The notes beneath the pieces were generated by a model. The model did not search any database and had not been told where the DNA came from. It saw only the letters and a list, made by a program, of their open reading frames with translations. From contig NZ_CP121017.1 in the NCBI RefSeq assembly GCF_041468085.1, forward strand, positions 3,657,501 to 3,721,500: 64,000 bases of DNA, read 5' to 3'. Position numbers and translations under genes: made by a program. Shown in pieces: positions 34,538 through 42,460 of this stretch. This stretch comes from Tistrella mobilis (lineage in GTDB: Bacteria > Pseudomonadota > Alphaproteobacteria > Tistrellales > Tistrellaceae). Within the stretch, counting starts at the first letter, position 1, and every line of letters starts with the position of its first letter.

Positions 34538-35413
34538 ATGACCGGTTTCCTTCGTGCCGCGGGCCGTTTCGGCCCGACGGCGGCGTTCGTCTGCCTGTGG
34601 AGCAGCGGCGCCATCTTCATCCGGCTCGGGCTCGATCACGCGAGCCCGCTTGCCTTCCTGAGCCTGCGCTTTGCGCTCGCCCTGCTGGCCATCACGGTGA
34701 TCCTGCGCCTCCAGGGGCGGCGCTGGCCGCGCCTCGATGCCTGGCCGCGGCTGCTCGCCACCGGCCTGCTGCTGGTCGGCGCCTATGCCGTCTGCTACAT
34801 GGCGGCGATGGATCAGGGCATGACGCCCGGTGCCGTCGCCACGATCATGGGGCTTCAGCCGGTGCTGACCCTGGTGGTGACCGGCGGCGCGCGCAGTCGG
34901 CGCCGGGTTGCGGGGCTCGCACTCGCCCTCGCAGGGCTCGTCGCCGTGGTCTGGCAGAGCCTGGCCGCCGCCAGCCTCACCCCGGCAGGCGCCGGCCTCG
35001 CTCTCGCGGCACTGGCCGCGATGACCGCAGGCGCCCTGCTCCAGAAGCGTTCCACCATCGACCCGCTCACGGCCATGCCGGTGCAGTATCTGGCCGCCCT
35101 CGCACTCTGCCTGATCGTCCTGCCGGCAGAAGCGGTGCGGTTCGACGCCGTGCCGGCCGTGGTACTGCCGCTGCTCTGGCTCGCTCTGGTGATCTCGGTC
35201 GGTGCCCAGCTGCTGTTCTACCGGCTGATCCGGGCGGGCGATCTCGTCAACGTCACCAGCCTGTTCTATCTGGTGCCGGCCGGGACCGTGCTGCTCGATT
35301 TCGCGGTCTTCGGCACGGTGCCGGCCCCGCTCGCCCTTTGCGGCATGGCGGCGATCCTGGGCGGGATCGGGCTGGTCTTCGGTCGCGGTCAGCCGGCGGC
35401 GGCGAAGGCCTGA
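34538..35413 (+). CDS. EamA/DMT superfamily transporter
   Basis: 291 residues with ten predicted membrane helices in two EamA repeats. CLWSSGAIFIRLGLDHASPLAFLSLRF opens the first repeat (quoted in part: GAIFIRLGLDHASPL), and the second begins near LAALAAMTAGALLQKR. Such carriers export amino acids or metabolites. The ribosome site is weak. The 3' end overlaps the end of the convergent kinase gene by 25 bases. Confidence 0.88.
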   Translation: MTGFLRAAGRFGPTAAFVCLWSSGAIFIRLGLDHASPLAFLSLRFALALLAITVILRLQGRRWPRLDAWPRLLATGLLLVGAYAVCYMAAMDQGMTPGAVATIMGLQPVLTLVVTGGARSRRRVAGLALALAGLVAVVWQSLAAASLTPAGAGLALAALAAMTAGALLQKRSTIDPLTAMPVQYLAALALCLIVLPAEAVRFDAVPAVVLPLLWLALVISVGAQLLFYRLIRAGDLVNVTSLFYLVPAGTVLLDFAVFGTVPAPLALCGMAAILGGIGLVFGRGQPAAAKA

Positions 35414-36819
35414 ACCGCCGCGCGGGCGGCATCGAAGCGCGCGCGCAGGCCGGGCGGCAGCGGCCGGGGGTCGATCCTCCGGCCGCGACGCGGGGTGGCG
35501 ATCGTCACCCCCGCCGCCTCGCCGGCCAATGCGGCGGTGCCGACGGCGGTCAGCTCCGGCTCGTCGGAGACGATCACCGGCCGTTCCAGGCAATCGGCCA
35601 GCATCCGGCAGAAATAGCCGTTGGCGGCCATGCCGCCATCGATCGGGATCGGGTCGGCAATCGGCTGATGGCGCGCGATCACCGCCACCACCCCGGCCAT
35701 GCTGAGGGCGATACCTTCCAGCAGCGCCTGCATCATCCGCCGCGGCCCGGTATCGAGGCCAAGCCCCAGCCAGGCGCCGCGGGCCCGCCGATCCCAATGC
35801 GGGCAGGCGAGCCCCGCCAGCGCCGGCACGAAGACCGGGCCGTCGAGCGTGGCCGGGGCACCGTCGAAGGCGCCGATATCGCCATGATCGGCAAACAGCC
35901 CCAGCCCCTGCGCCCAGTTCACCGCCGAGGCGGCGCAATAAACCCCGCCTTCCAGCGCATGAACCGGCGCCTCCCCCGCCTTCTGCCAGGCGATGGTGGG
36001 CAGTGGCCCGTCCCGCCCCGTCGCCATCCGCCGGCCGGTCACCACCAGGGCGAAGCCGCCGGTGCCGAAGGTGATCTTGGCATCCCCCGCCCGACGGCAG
36101 CCATGGCCGTAGAGCGATGCCTGCTGGTCGACCAGGCTTGCGGTCAGCTGAAGGCCGGTGCCGGCGATGGTGCCGAAATCGCCGGTGCTGGCCCCGATCG
36201 GCGGCAGCGACTCGATCGGCACGCCGAACAGCCGGCAGAGTTCGGGATCCCAGTCGCAGGTGCCGAGATTCATGAGCGCGGTGCGCGAGGCGGTGGTGAC
36301 GTCGGTTTCGAACCGCCCGGTCAGCCGGTCGCGAAAGAAGGCATCGGTGGTGCCGAGCCTGAGCCGCCCCCGCCCCGCCAGACGCCGCGCCGCGGGAATC
36401 TCGCGCAGGATCCAGGCGAGTTTCGAGGCCGAGAAATAGGGATCGAGCGGCAGGCCCGCACGGGCCAGAACCTCGTCTTCCGCCCCCTCGGCGCGCAGCC
36501 CTTCGACGACGTCGCGGGTCCGGTCGTCCTGCCAGACCAGGACCGGGGAGATGGCGTCACCGGTTGCCGCATCCCAGGCAAGACAGCTTTCCCCCTGATT
36601 GTCGATGCCGACGGCGAGCGGCGCATCGGCCGACCGGGCTGCATCGAGGCAGGTGCGGAGGTTCCGGATCAGCTCTTCGGGATCGTGCTCGACATGGCCG
36701 GCGGCAGGGTGGATCTGGCGATGCGGCAGGCTGGCCACGATGCGGGTGTCGCCCGCGGGCCCGACCAGCATGGCGCGGGTGGTGGTGGTGCCCTGGTCGA
36801 TGGCAAGGATGGTCGTCAT
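35389..36819 (-). CDS. FGGY family carbohydrate kinase (glycerol kinase-like)
   Basis: 476 residues. The N-terminal FGGY domain opens with ILAIDQGTTTTRAMLVG, the phosphate loop, and GIDNQGESCLAWDAATG is characteristic of the glycerol kinase group. The ATP-binding C-terminal domain shows ITFGTGGFALV and PIDGGMAANGYFCRM. It overlaps the upstream flavoprotein gene by ATGA. It phosphorylates glycerol or a related polyol, feeding the two oxidoreductases encoded upstream. At 476 residues it is slightly short for GlpK, so the substrate remains open. Confidence 0.9.
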   Translation of the reverse strand: MTTILAIDQGTTTTRAMLVGPAGDTRIVASLPHRQIHPAAGHVEHDPEELIRNLRTCLDAARSADAPLAVGIDNQGESCLAWDAATGDAISPVLVWQDDRTRDVVEGLRAEGAEDEVLARAGLPLDPYFSASKLAWILREIPAARRLAGRGRLRLGTTDAFFRDRLTGRFETDVTTASRTALMNLGTCDWDPELCRLFGVPIESLPPIGASTGDFGTIAGTGLQLTASLVDQQASLYGHGCRRAGDAKITFGTGGFALVVTGRRMATGRDGPLPTIAWQKAGEAPVHALEGGVYCAASAVNWAQGLGLFADHGDIGAFDGAPATLDGPVFVPALAGLACPHWDRRARGAWLGLGLDTGPRRMMQALLEGIALSMAGVVAVIARHQPIADPIPIDGGMAANGYFCRMLADCLERPVIVSDEPELTAVGTAALAGEAAGVTIATPRRGRRIDPRPLPPGLRARFDAARAAVQAFAAAG

Positions 36820-38066
36820 CTGGCGTCCCAGCCGAAGGTGTAGCGGCCCGACCGCACCGCCGGCAGGGCGTCGATCGGCACCAGGATCCGCCGTTCCGGC
36901 CGGCTGCGCAGACGCCTCGACCAGATCTCCCGCCCATCATCGGTCAGGACCAGCCGCCCCGCCACCGGGCTGTCGACCCGGAACTGGATATGGTCGTGGA
37001 CGCGCAGGCCCGGCTTGCCACCTGCGATCAGCTGCGGCAGGGCGAAGCGCAGCGGCGCGCCCGCGACGGCCACCGCGAGCCCGCCGGCCGCCGGCAGCCG
37101 GCCGGCCAGGTCGAGCGCGATCGCCCGTCCGGTGCGGCGGCCCTCCTTCCAGCTCCAGCCCGCGGTTTCCACCGGGCGCAGCAGATTGCCGGCGGCGAAG
37201 ACGGTCGGGTCCGAGCAGCGGCCGAACTCGTCGATCACCGGCCCGCCGGTCTGAGGATCGCGGGTCAGGTGGCTGCCGGCGAAGAGCGTCGCCTCGGGCC
37301 GGAAGCCGCCGGTCACGATGACGCCATCGGTCTCGATCACCCGCTCGACGCCATCGGCATCGCGCAGGGTGACGGCCGAGACCCGATCGCGCCCCTCGAT
37401 GGTCAGAAGGTCGGTTCCGGTCAGCAGTTTCACCCCCAGAAGCCGGGGCAGCAGGGCGGCCGGCCAGCGGGCGACGGTGCCCGGGCCGGGCGTGATCATC
37501 GCCACCGGCCGGATGCCCGCCTGGCGGCAGGTGAGCAGGGCCGAGAACGAGACCAGTTCGGTGCCCAGCACCACCGGCCGGCTGAAGGGTTTCAGCCGGT
37601 CCAGATGTACCAGCCCCTGAAGGGCGCCGGTCGAGAGCACGCCGCCGGGCTTCGTGCCGCCGATCAGCCGCTGGGCGCGGCTGGTTTCGCGCACGCCGGT
37701 CGCCACCAGCACACGCCGGGCCCGGATCACCCCCAGCCCCGCCTCGGGCGTCGAGACGTCGAGTTCCGGCCCCCCCGCCCCGGCCCCCGGGCGGATCGCG
37801 GCGACGGTCACGCGGGTGCGGATCTCGACCCCCGCGGCCTCGGCGGTCCGGACCAGCCGGCGGGCATAGGCGGGGCCGGTCAGCAGCCGGCGGAATTCGC
37901 GCAGGCCGAAGGGCGAATGGGCGCAATGGCGGGGAATGCCCCCGGCCTCGGCCTCGCGGTCCACCACCAGCACCCGGGCGACCCCCTGGCGGCGCAGCTC
38001 GGTCGCGGCGGCGAGCCCGGCCGGGCCCGCACCGATCACCACCACATCCCAATGCTCCGCGGTCAT
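36816..38066 (-). CDS. NAD(P)/FAD-dependent oxidoreductase (GlpB/HcnB-like)
   Basis: 416 residues. FAD fingerprint VVVIGAGPAGLAAATELRRQG near residue 8 (GAGPAGL), a second nucleotide fold near VLVATGVRE, and VFAAGNLLRPVETAGWSWKEGR, where the flavin domain closes. This is the pyridine-nucleotide-disulfide-type partner commonly encoded beside BFD-containing GlpA-like proteins, as in opine or glycerol-3-phosphate oxidation. The last 70 residues form a beta-rich tail. ATGA overlaps join it to both neighbours, so the three gene products are made together. Confidence 0.85.
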   Translation of the reverse strand: MTAEHWDVVVIGAGPAGLAAATELRRQGVARVLVVDREAEAGGIPRHCAHSPFGLREFRRLLTGPAYARRLVRTAEAAGVEIRTRVTVAAIRPGAGAGGPELDVSTPEAGLGVIRARRVLVATGVRETSRAQRLIGGTKPGGVLSTGALQGLVHLDRLKPFSRPVVLGTELVSFSALLTCRQAGIRPVAMITPGPGTVARWPAALLPRLLGVKLLTGTDLLTIEGRDRVSAVTLRDADGVERVIETDGVIVTGGFRPEATLFAGSHLTRDPQTGGPVIDEFGRCSDPTVFAAGNLLRPVETAGWSWKEGRRTGRAIALDLAGRLPAAGGLAVAVAGAPLRFALPQLIAGGKPGLRVHDHIQFRVDSPVAGRLVLTDDGREIWSRRLRSRPERRILVPIDALPAVRSGRYTFGWDAR

Positions 38067-39511
38067 GCCTCGCCTCCCGCAGCTGCCGGCGGGGCGGTCG
38101 TCGGGTCGGCCGTCATCGGCACCGCCAGCCGGCCGGCGGTGATCGCCGCCAGTTCCTGCGAACAATAAAAACCCTGGCAGCGGCCCATGGTCACGCGGGT
38201 GCGCCGCTTCAGCCCCGCCAGGCTGCGGGCGCCGGTCGGGCCATCGAGGGCCGCCTCGATCTCGCGCCGCGTCACCCGCTCGCAATGGCAGACGACGCCG
38301 CCATTGCCGGGGCATTGCCAGTCGCGGGTCTCGTCCTCGGCCAGCATCGGCATGCGCGGCCAGACCGGATCGGCAACCGGCCGGTGACCCGCCAGCAGGC
38401 CGGCCGTCAGCCGGTGGACATGGGCGGCGGTGCCGAGTGCGGAACTCAAGCCCGTCGAGCGGATGCCACCGACGGTGACATAGCGTTGCGCCGCCTCTAC
38501 CCGGATCCGGTAGTCCTTGAACTCGGTGGCGGGGCGCAGCCCGGCATAGATCGCGGTCACCTCGTGATCCTTCAGCGCCGGCAGGATTTCGGTGCCGCGG
38601 CGGATCAATGCGTTCAGGGTTTCGGGCACCAGCCCGGCGCGCTCACGATCCTCCTGCTCCTCGGCGGTGGGGCCGACCAGAAGATTGCCGAAGGCCGTGC
38701 GGCAGACGACGATGCCCTTGGTCACCTTGTTCGGCACCGGCAGCAGAATGTGGCGGGCAAGGGCCGCCGCCGGCTTGTCATAGACCACGAACTGGCCCGT
38801 GCGCGGCCGGATGGTGAAGTCGGTGCTCCCGATCAGCAGCGCGTCCAGCCGATCGCCCCAGAGGCCGGCGGCATTGATCACCAGCCCCGCCCGCACGGTG
38901 CCTCGCGGCGTTTCCACGCGCCAGATACGGCCGTCGAACGCCCCGGCGGTGACGGGAGCCGACGTCATCAGCCGGGCGCCGTTCTCCACCGCCTGACGCA
39001 GATAGGCATGCGGGGCGGACCAGGGGTCGATCACATATTCCCGCGGCACCCGAAACGCGGCGCGCACCCCCGGCCCCAGCGCCGGCTCCAGCCGGCGGGC
39101 TTCGGCTTCCGTCAGCGGCGCGACGTCGTCGACGCCGTTCTCCCGCGCCTGGGCGATCAGATCGGGCAGCGTCGCCGCCTCGTCATCCGTCCAGGCCACG
39201 ACCAGGGCACCGGTCTTCAGCAGCGGCAGGTTCAGCCGCGCGCGGATCTCCAGATACTCCCGATAGCCCTCGGCGATGCAGGCGGCCTCCACCGATCCGG
39301 GCGGGGCGTCGAAGCCGGTATGCAGGATGGCGCTGTTGCCCTTCGACGCGCCGTCGAGCACATCGGCCGCCTTCTCGATCAGCACCACGCGGGCACCTTC
39401 CAGCGTGAAGCGGCGGGCAAGCGCGCAGCCGATCACCCCGGCGCCGATGATCGCGACGTCGAAGATTTCACCCGCATCTCCATCGGGGAATGCGTCGCCA
39501 GCCGGAGCCAT
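38063..39511 (-). CDS. FAD-dependent glycerol-3-phosphate dehydrogenase-like protein with BFD [2Fe-2S] domain
   Basis: 482 residues. DAO domain (about 15-375) with VAIIGAGVIGCALARRF and GASKGNSAILHTGFD. A C-terminal BFD-like Fe-S domain (about 400-460) has the cysteine set CHCERVT and GRCQGFYC. This GlpA-like architecture oxidises glycerol 3-phosphate or another hydroxy acid and hands electrons on through the partner flavoprotein. AGGAGG precedes ATG 39511. It is the first gene of a three-gene operon divergent from a DeoR regulator. Confidence 0.9.
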   Translation of the reverse strand: MAPAGDAFPDGDAGEIFDVAIIGAGVIGCALARRFTLEGARVVLIEKAADVLDGASKGNSAILHTGFDAPPGSVEAACIAEGYREYLEIRARLNLPLLKTGALVVAWTDDEAATLPDLIAQARENGVDDVAPLTEAEARRLEPALGPGVRAAFRVPREYVIDPWSAPHAYLRQAVENGARLMTSAPVTAGAFDGRIWRVETPRGTVRAGLVINAAGLWGDRLDALLIGSTDFTIRPRTGQFVVYDKPAAALARHILLPVPNKVTKGIVVCRTAFGNLLVGPTAEEQEDRERAGLVPETLNALIRRGTEILPALKDHEVTAIYAGLRPATEFKDYRIRVEAAQRYVTVGGIRSTGLSSALGTAAHVHRLTAGLLAGHRPVADPVWPRMPMLAEDETRDWQCPGNGGVVCHCERVTRREIEAALDGPTGARSLAGLKRRTRVTMGRCQGFYCSQELAAITAGRLAVPMTADPTTAPPAAAGGEA

Positions 39512-39554
39512 GCCTGTCCTCCTGCGGTTCGAGGCCGTCTTCCCTGCCCTCAGC

Positions 39555-39643
39555 ATGCCCTGAAATGCCCGAACGGTCAACTTTGCCACATAAATATGAC
39601 CATTCGGGCATTCATGCCGGCACATGCACCTTGACTCGGGCAT
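39555..39643. promoter_or_regulatory. GlpR-like operator array between the kinase operon and the DeoR/TRAP operon
   Basis: Half-site ATGCCCGA occurs at 39565-39572 and, inverted (TCGGGCAT), at 39604-39611 and 39636-39643; a related ATGCCC lies at 39555-39560. The first two belong to a 15-base inverted repeat (39565-39579 with 39597-39611, one mismatch) around an AT-rich centre that could hold the promoters. The adjacent DeoR-family regulator is the probable binder. Confidence 0.65.
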
Positions 39644-39679
39644 TCGCCGATGTCCTACTTCGATGAACGGAGGACGGGA

Positions 39680-40435
39680 ATGCGACGCAGGGAACGGCAG
39701 GCGCGGATCGCGGATATGATCTGGCAGCAGGGCGAGATGTCGGTCGACACCCTGGCCCGGCTGTTCGGGGTGTCGGCGGAAACCATCCGCCGCGATCTGG
39801 CCGGGCTTGCCAGTGACGGGGTGCTCCAGAAGATCCATGGCGGCGCGCGCCGGCCCAAGCTGCATGCCGAAGGCAGCTTCAAGGATCGCATGGCCGAAGA
39901 GGCCGAGGCGAAGCAGGTGATCGCAGGCCGGCTGGTGCCGCTGATCGAACCCGGCGACACCCTGTTCATCGACACCGGCTCCACAACCCTCGCCTGCGCC
40001 GAGGCGCTGGCGGGCATCGGTGGGCTGACCGTGATCACCAATTCGCTGCGCATCGCCCGGGTCTTCGGCGCGGCCCCGCAGCCGGGCCGGGTTTATCTGC
40101 TGGGCGGCACCTTCGTGGGCGACAACGACCAGACCGTCGGGCCGCTGGTGATCGAGCAGATCCGCGACTTCCAGGCCGATCACGCCATCCTGACGGTGGC
40201 GGCGATCGATGCCGAGGTGGGTGCGATGGATTCCAATTTCGACGAGGCCCAGGTGGCGCGCGCCATGATCGGCAATGCGCGCAGCCTGATCCTGGTGGCG
40301 GCACGGGCCAAGTTCGGCCGCAAGGCGGCGTTCCGGGTCTGCGGCCTGGACGAGGTGGATGCCGTCGTCACCGATGCGCCGCCCGGCGCGATACATGAAG
40401 CCGCCCTGAGAGCGGCGGGAGCCGAGCTGATCTAG
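39680..40435 (+). CDS. DeoR/GlpR family transcriptional regulator
   Basis: 251 residues from ATG 39680, chosen because GGAGG lies seven bases upstream; an earlier ATG at 39650 has no such site. The N-terminal helix-turn-helix (about 8-55) includes VDTLARLFGVSAETIRRDL. The C-terminal sugar-phosphate-binding DeoRC domain includes FIDTGSTTLACAEAL and VITNSLRIARV. It likely represses the divergent kinase operon and its own operon with the TRAP transporter in the absence of a phosphorylated inducer. Confidence 0.93.
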   Translation: MRRRERQARIADMIWQQGEMSVDTLARLFGVSAETIRRDLAGLASDGVLQKIHGGARRPKLHAEGSFKDRMAEEAEAKQVIAGRLVPLIEPGDTLFIDTGSTTLACAEALAGIGGLTVITNSLRIARVFGAAPQPGRVYLLGGTFVGDNDQTVGPLVIEQIRDFQADHAILTVAAIDAEVGAMDSNFDEAQVARAMIGNARSLILVAARAKFGRKAAFRVCGLDEVDAVVTDAPPGAIHEAALRAAGAELI

Positions 40436-40443
40436 ACAAAAAC

Positions 40444-40479
40444 CGGGCAGCCGGCCACTGGGGAGGGGCCGGCCGCCCG
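40444..40479 (+). terminator. Hairpin between deoR-type gene and TRAP genes
   Basis: Arms CGGGC-GCCGGCC and the complement, with one bulge on each side, around a G-rich loop; no T-run follows. It could reduce read-through from the regulator gene into the transporter genes, or stabilise an mRNA end. Confidence 0.35.
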
Positions 40480-40503
40480 ACGAGACGGGGGACGGACTGG
40501 CCG

Positions 40504-41016
40504 ATGCCGGCTGCAATCAGATGGTATGTGCGGGTCGTCGACCGATTGTCCGACTATGTCGGCATCGTCGCGATGGCTCTGGTCTTCGTGATGATCGGCG
40601 TCCTGCTGCTGGACGCGATCACCCGCAACGCGCTCGACATCCCGCTGCACTGGTGTGTCGAAGTCGCCCAGTTCACGCTGCTCGCCTATTTCTTCATGGG
40701 CGGCGCGATGACGCTGAAGAACGACGATCACGTCCGCATGGACCTGATCTATCAGCATCTTTCCACACGCGGCAAGGCGATCCTGGACCTGATCACCTCC
40801 GCCTGTCTGATGTTCTACCTGGTGGTCATGACCATCGGCTCGGTGTCGAGCCTGCAATATGCCATAGAGACCAATGAGCGCCGGTTCTCGATGTGGAACC
40901 CGTCGATGATCCCGATCAAGGCGCTGCTTGTGGTCTGCCTGGTGATCATGCTGCTCCAGACACTGTCGCTGGTGTTCAAACACATCGCGACGATCCGCCG
41001 GGTGGATGCCGCATGA
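40504..41016 (+). CDS. TRAP transporter small permease (DctQ type)
   Basis: 170 residues with four membrane helices. VVDRLSDYVGIVAMALVFVMIGVLLLDAITRN is the first helix pair region, and the family pattern with W near EVAQFTLLAYFFMGGAMTLKNDDHVRMDLIY (in part: MTLKNDDHVRMDLIY) is clear. It forms the membrane complex with the DctM subunit. Its stop codon is followed at once by the 8-bp repeat that marks the left edge of an IS110 element, so the gene itself is intact. Confidence 0.92.
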   Translation: MPAAIRWYVRVVDRLSDYVGIVAMALVFVMIGVLLLDAITRNALDIPLHWCVEVAQFTLLAYFFMGGAMTLKNDDHVRMDLIYQHLSTRGKAILDLITSACLMFYLVVMTIGSVSSLQYAIETNERRFSMWNPSMIPIKALLVVCLVIMLLQTLSLVFKHIATIRRVDAA

Positions 41017-41045
41017 GATACCGTCACGCTGAGCAAGCGCTTTTT

Positions 41046-42215
41046 TCAGTCGGCGAGCTTTGGCACGAAGGGTTTTCGAGCCTTGGCGACGGCGTAGACG
41101 GCGACGAGGAGTTTTCGCATGGCGGCGACGAGGGCGAGCTTTGGTGGCTTTCCCTGTGCGCGCAGTCGGTCGTAGAAGGCTTTGAGCCACGGGTTTCGGC
41201 GGACAGCGGTGAGGGTTGGCATCCACAAGGCGGTGCGCAGGCGCGCGTTGCCGATCGGGGTGATGCCGGCGCGGGTGGGGCGGCGCTTTCCGGAGTGGCG
41301 CAGGGCTGGGATGACGCCGACGTAGGCTGCCAGGGCTGCGGGGCTGTCGAAGCGGGCCGGATCGCCGAGTTCGGCGATGAGGCGTGCTGCGGTGCTGGGA
41401 CCGATTCCGTCGATGGAGGTCAGCAGCGAGCCGACCTCGTGCTCGTCGAGCAGACGGGTGATGTCGTCGTCACGGTCGGCCAAGCGGCGGCGCCACAGAT
41501 CGAGATCCTGACAGATGTCGCGGACCTGGACGCGGTAGGCGGGGCCGTGGTGCTGGCCGACCGAGCGCTTGGCCGCGGCGATGATCTGGTCGGCCAGTTC
41601 GCTTCCGACGGCGTGGCGGCCATCGTAGCGCAGCTTGGCGAGCCGGCGTGGCGTGGCTTTGGCGACGGCCTCGGCGGTGGGGTATTCCGCCAGGATGGCG
41701 GTGGCCAGCATGCTGTCGAGCGTGCGGACATAGCGTCGGAATTCCGGGAAGCCGAGATCGACCAGCCGGCGGAGCTGGCGGACGCGGTCGTCGAAATCCT
41801 GGCGCAGCCGGTCGCGGTGGCGAACCAGTTCGCGCAGCTCCTCGCTGGCCCGGCTGCCCAGCCGGGTCGGGGAGGGGCGCTTTTCCCGCCCGAAGCGGGC
41901 CAGGCCGAGGGCGTCGATGGCGTCGGTCTTGGTGCGCTCCAGGCTCTCGCCCTGGAAGCGGTGGGTGCGCAGCGGGTTGATCAGGGCGACCTCGTAGCCC
42001 TTGGCCGCCAGCACGGCGAACAGGTTCTTCCAGTAATGCCCGGTCGCCTCCATGACCACCAGCGCCTCACCCGGCGGGGCCAGCGCGGCCAGCAACGCGC
42101 CGTGCCCGGCCGCGTCTTCGGTGAACGGCTTGGGTTTGGCCAGGACCGTGCCGTCCGCATCAAGGATGGCGAAGACATGGGTTTCCGACGCGATGTCGAT
42201 GCCGACGAATTGCAT
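41046..42215 (-). CDS. IS110 family transposase (DEDD recombinase)
   Basis: 389 residues. The RuvC-like N-terminal domain has VGIDIASETHVF (first Asp), VVMEATGHYWKNL (Glu) and ERTKTDAIDALGLARF (paired Asp). The C-terminal transposase_20 domain has SIDGIGPSTAARLIAELGD, and AYVGVIPALRHSGKRR with the catalytic-type Ser in HSG. GGGAGG precedes ATG 42215. The frame is intact, so the element may be active. Enzymes of this family use a bridge RNA encoded in the element's non-coding end to choose target and donor sites. Confidence 0.95.
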   Translation of the reverse strand: MQFVGIDIASETHVFAILDADGTVLAKPKPFTEDAAGHGALLAALAPPGEALVVMEATGHYWKNLFAVLAAKGYEVALINPLRTHRFQGESLERTKTDAIDALGLARFGREKRPSPTRLGSRASEELRELVRHRDRLRQDFDDRVRQLRRLVDLGFPEFRRYVRTLDSMLATAILAEYPTAEAVAKATPRRLAKLRYDGRHAVGSELADQIIAAAKRSVGQHHGPAYRVQVRDICQDLDLWRRRLADRDDDITRLLDEHEVGSLLTSIDGIGPSTAARLIAELGDPARFDSPAALAAYVGVIPALRHSGKRRPTRAGITPIGNARLRTALWMPTLTAVRRNPWLKAFYDRLRAQGKPPKLALVAAMRKLLVAVYAVAKARKPFVPKLAD

Positions 42216-42280
42216 GGCGCCTCCCGTGCGGATGAGCCGGAAGCCTCGGAGCCGGTGCTCGTGCCCCTGCTTGTCCATGC

Positions 42281-42314
42281 GCGGATGACCGCCCCGATCG
42301 GGGCGGTCATCCGC
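42281..42314. repeat. 34-bp perfect palindrome in the IS110 upstream region
   Basis: Arms GCGGATGACCGCCCCG (42281-42296) and its complement (42299-42314) around AT. It lies 66 bases upstream of the transposase start. It could be a stem of the bridge RNA of this element or a hairpin blocking outside transcription. Confidence 0.8.
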
Positions 42315-42460
42315 CCCCTCGCCACGACACCGCCGGATACCGTTCGGGCAAAAAGCACCGGGCGAGGGCGCCAATCTCATGCACGAAGATCATCCTTCGA
42401 GCGCAACGCGGCGACCCTCTCCCGGCTATCAGGCCAAACATCCTACCAGGAGACGGCCCG

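Larger units (their letters stand above)
41017..42343 (-). mobile_element. IS110 family insertion sequence inside a TRAP operon
   Basis: One transposase gene in minus orientation splits dctQ from dctM. The same 8-mer GATACCGT occurs at 41017-41024, directly after the dctQ stop, and at 42336-42343, which would give an element of about 1.3 kb, normal for IS110. No long terminal inverted repeats are seen, as expected. The non-coding part upstream of the transposase (42216-42335) holds a 34-bp palindrome. The edges are inferred from the repeat and are not proven. Confidence 0.75.
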
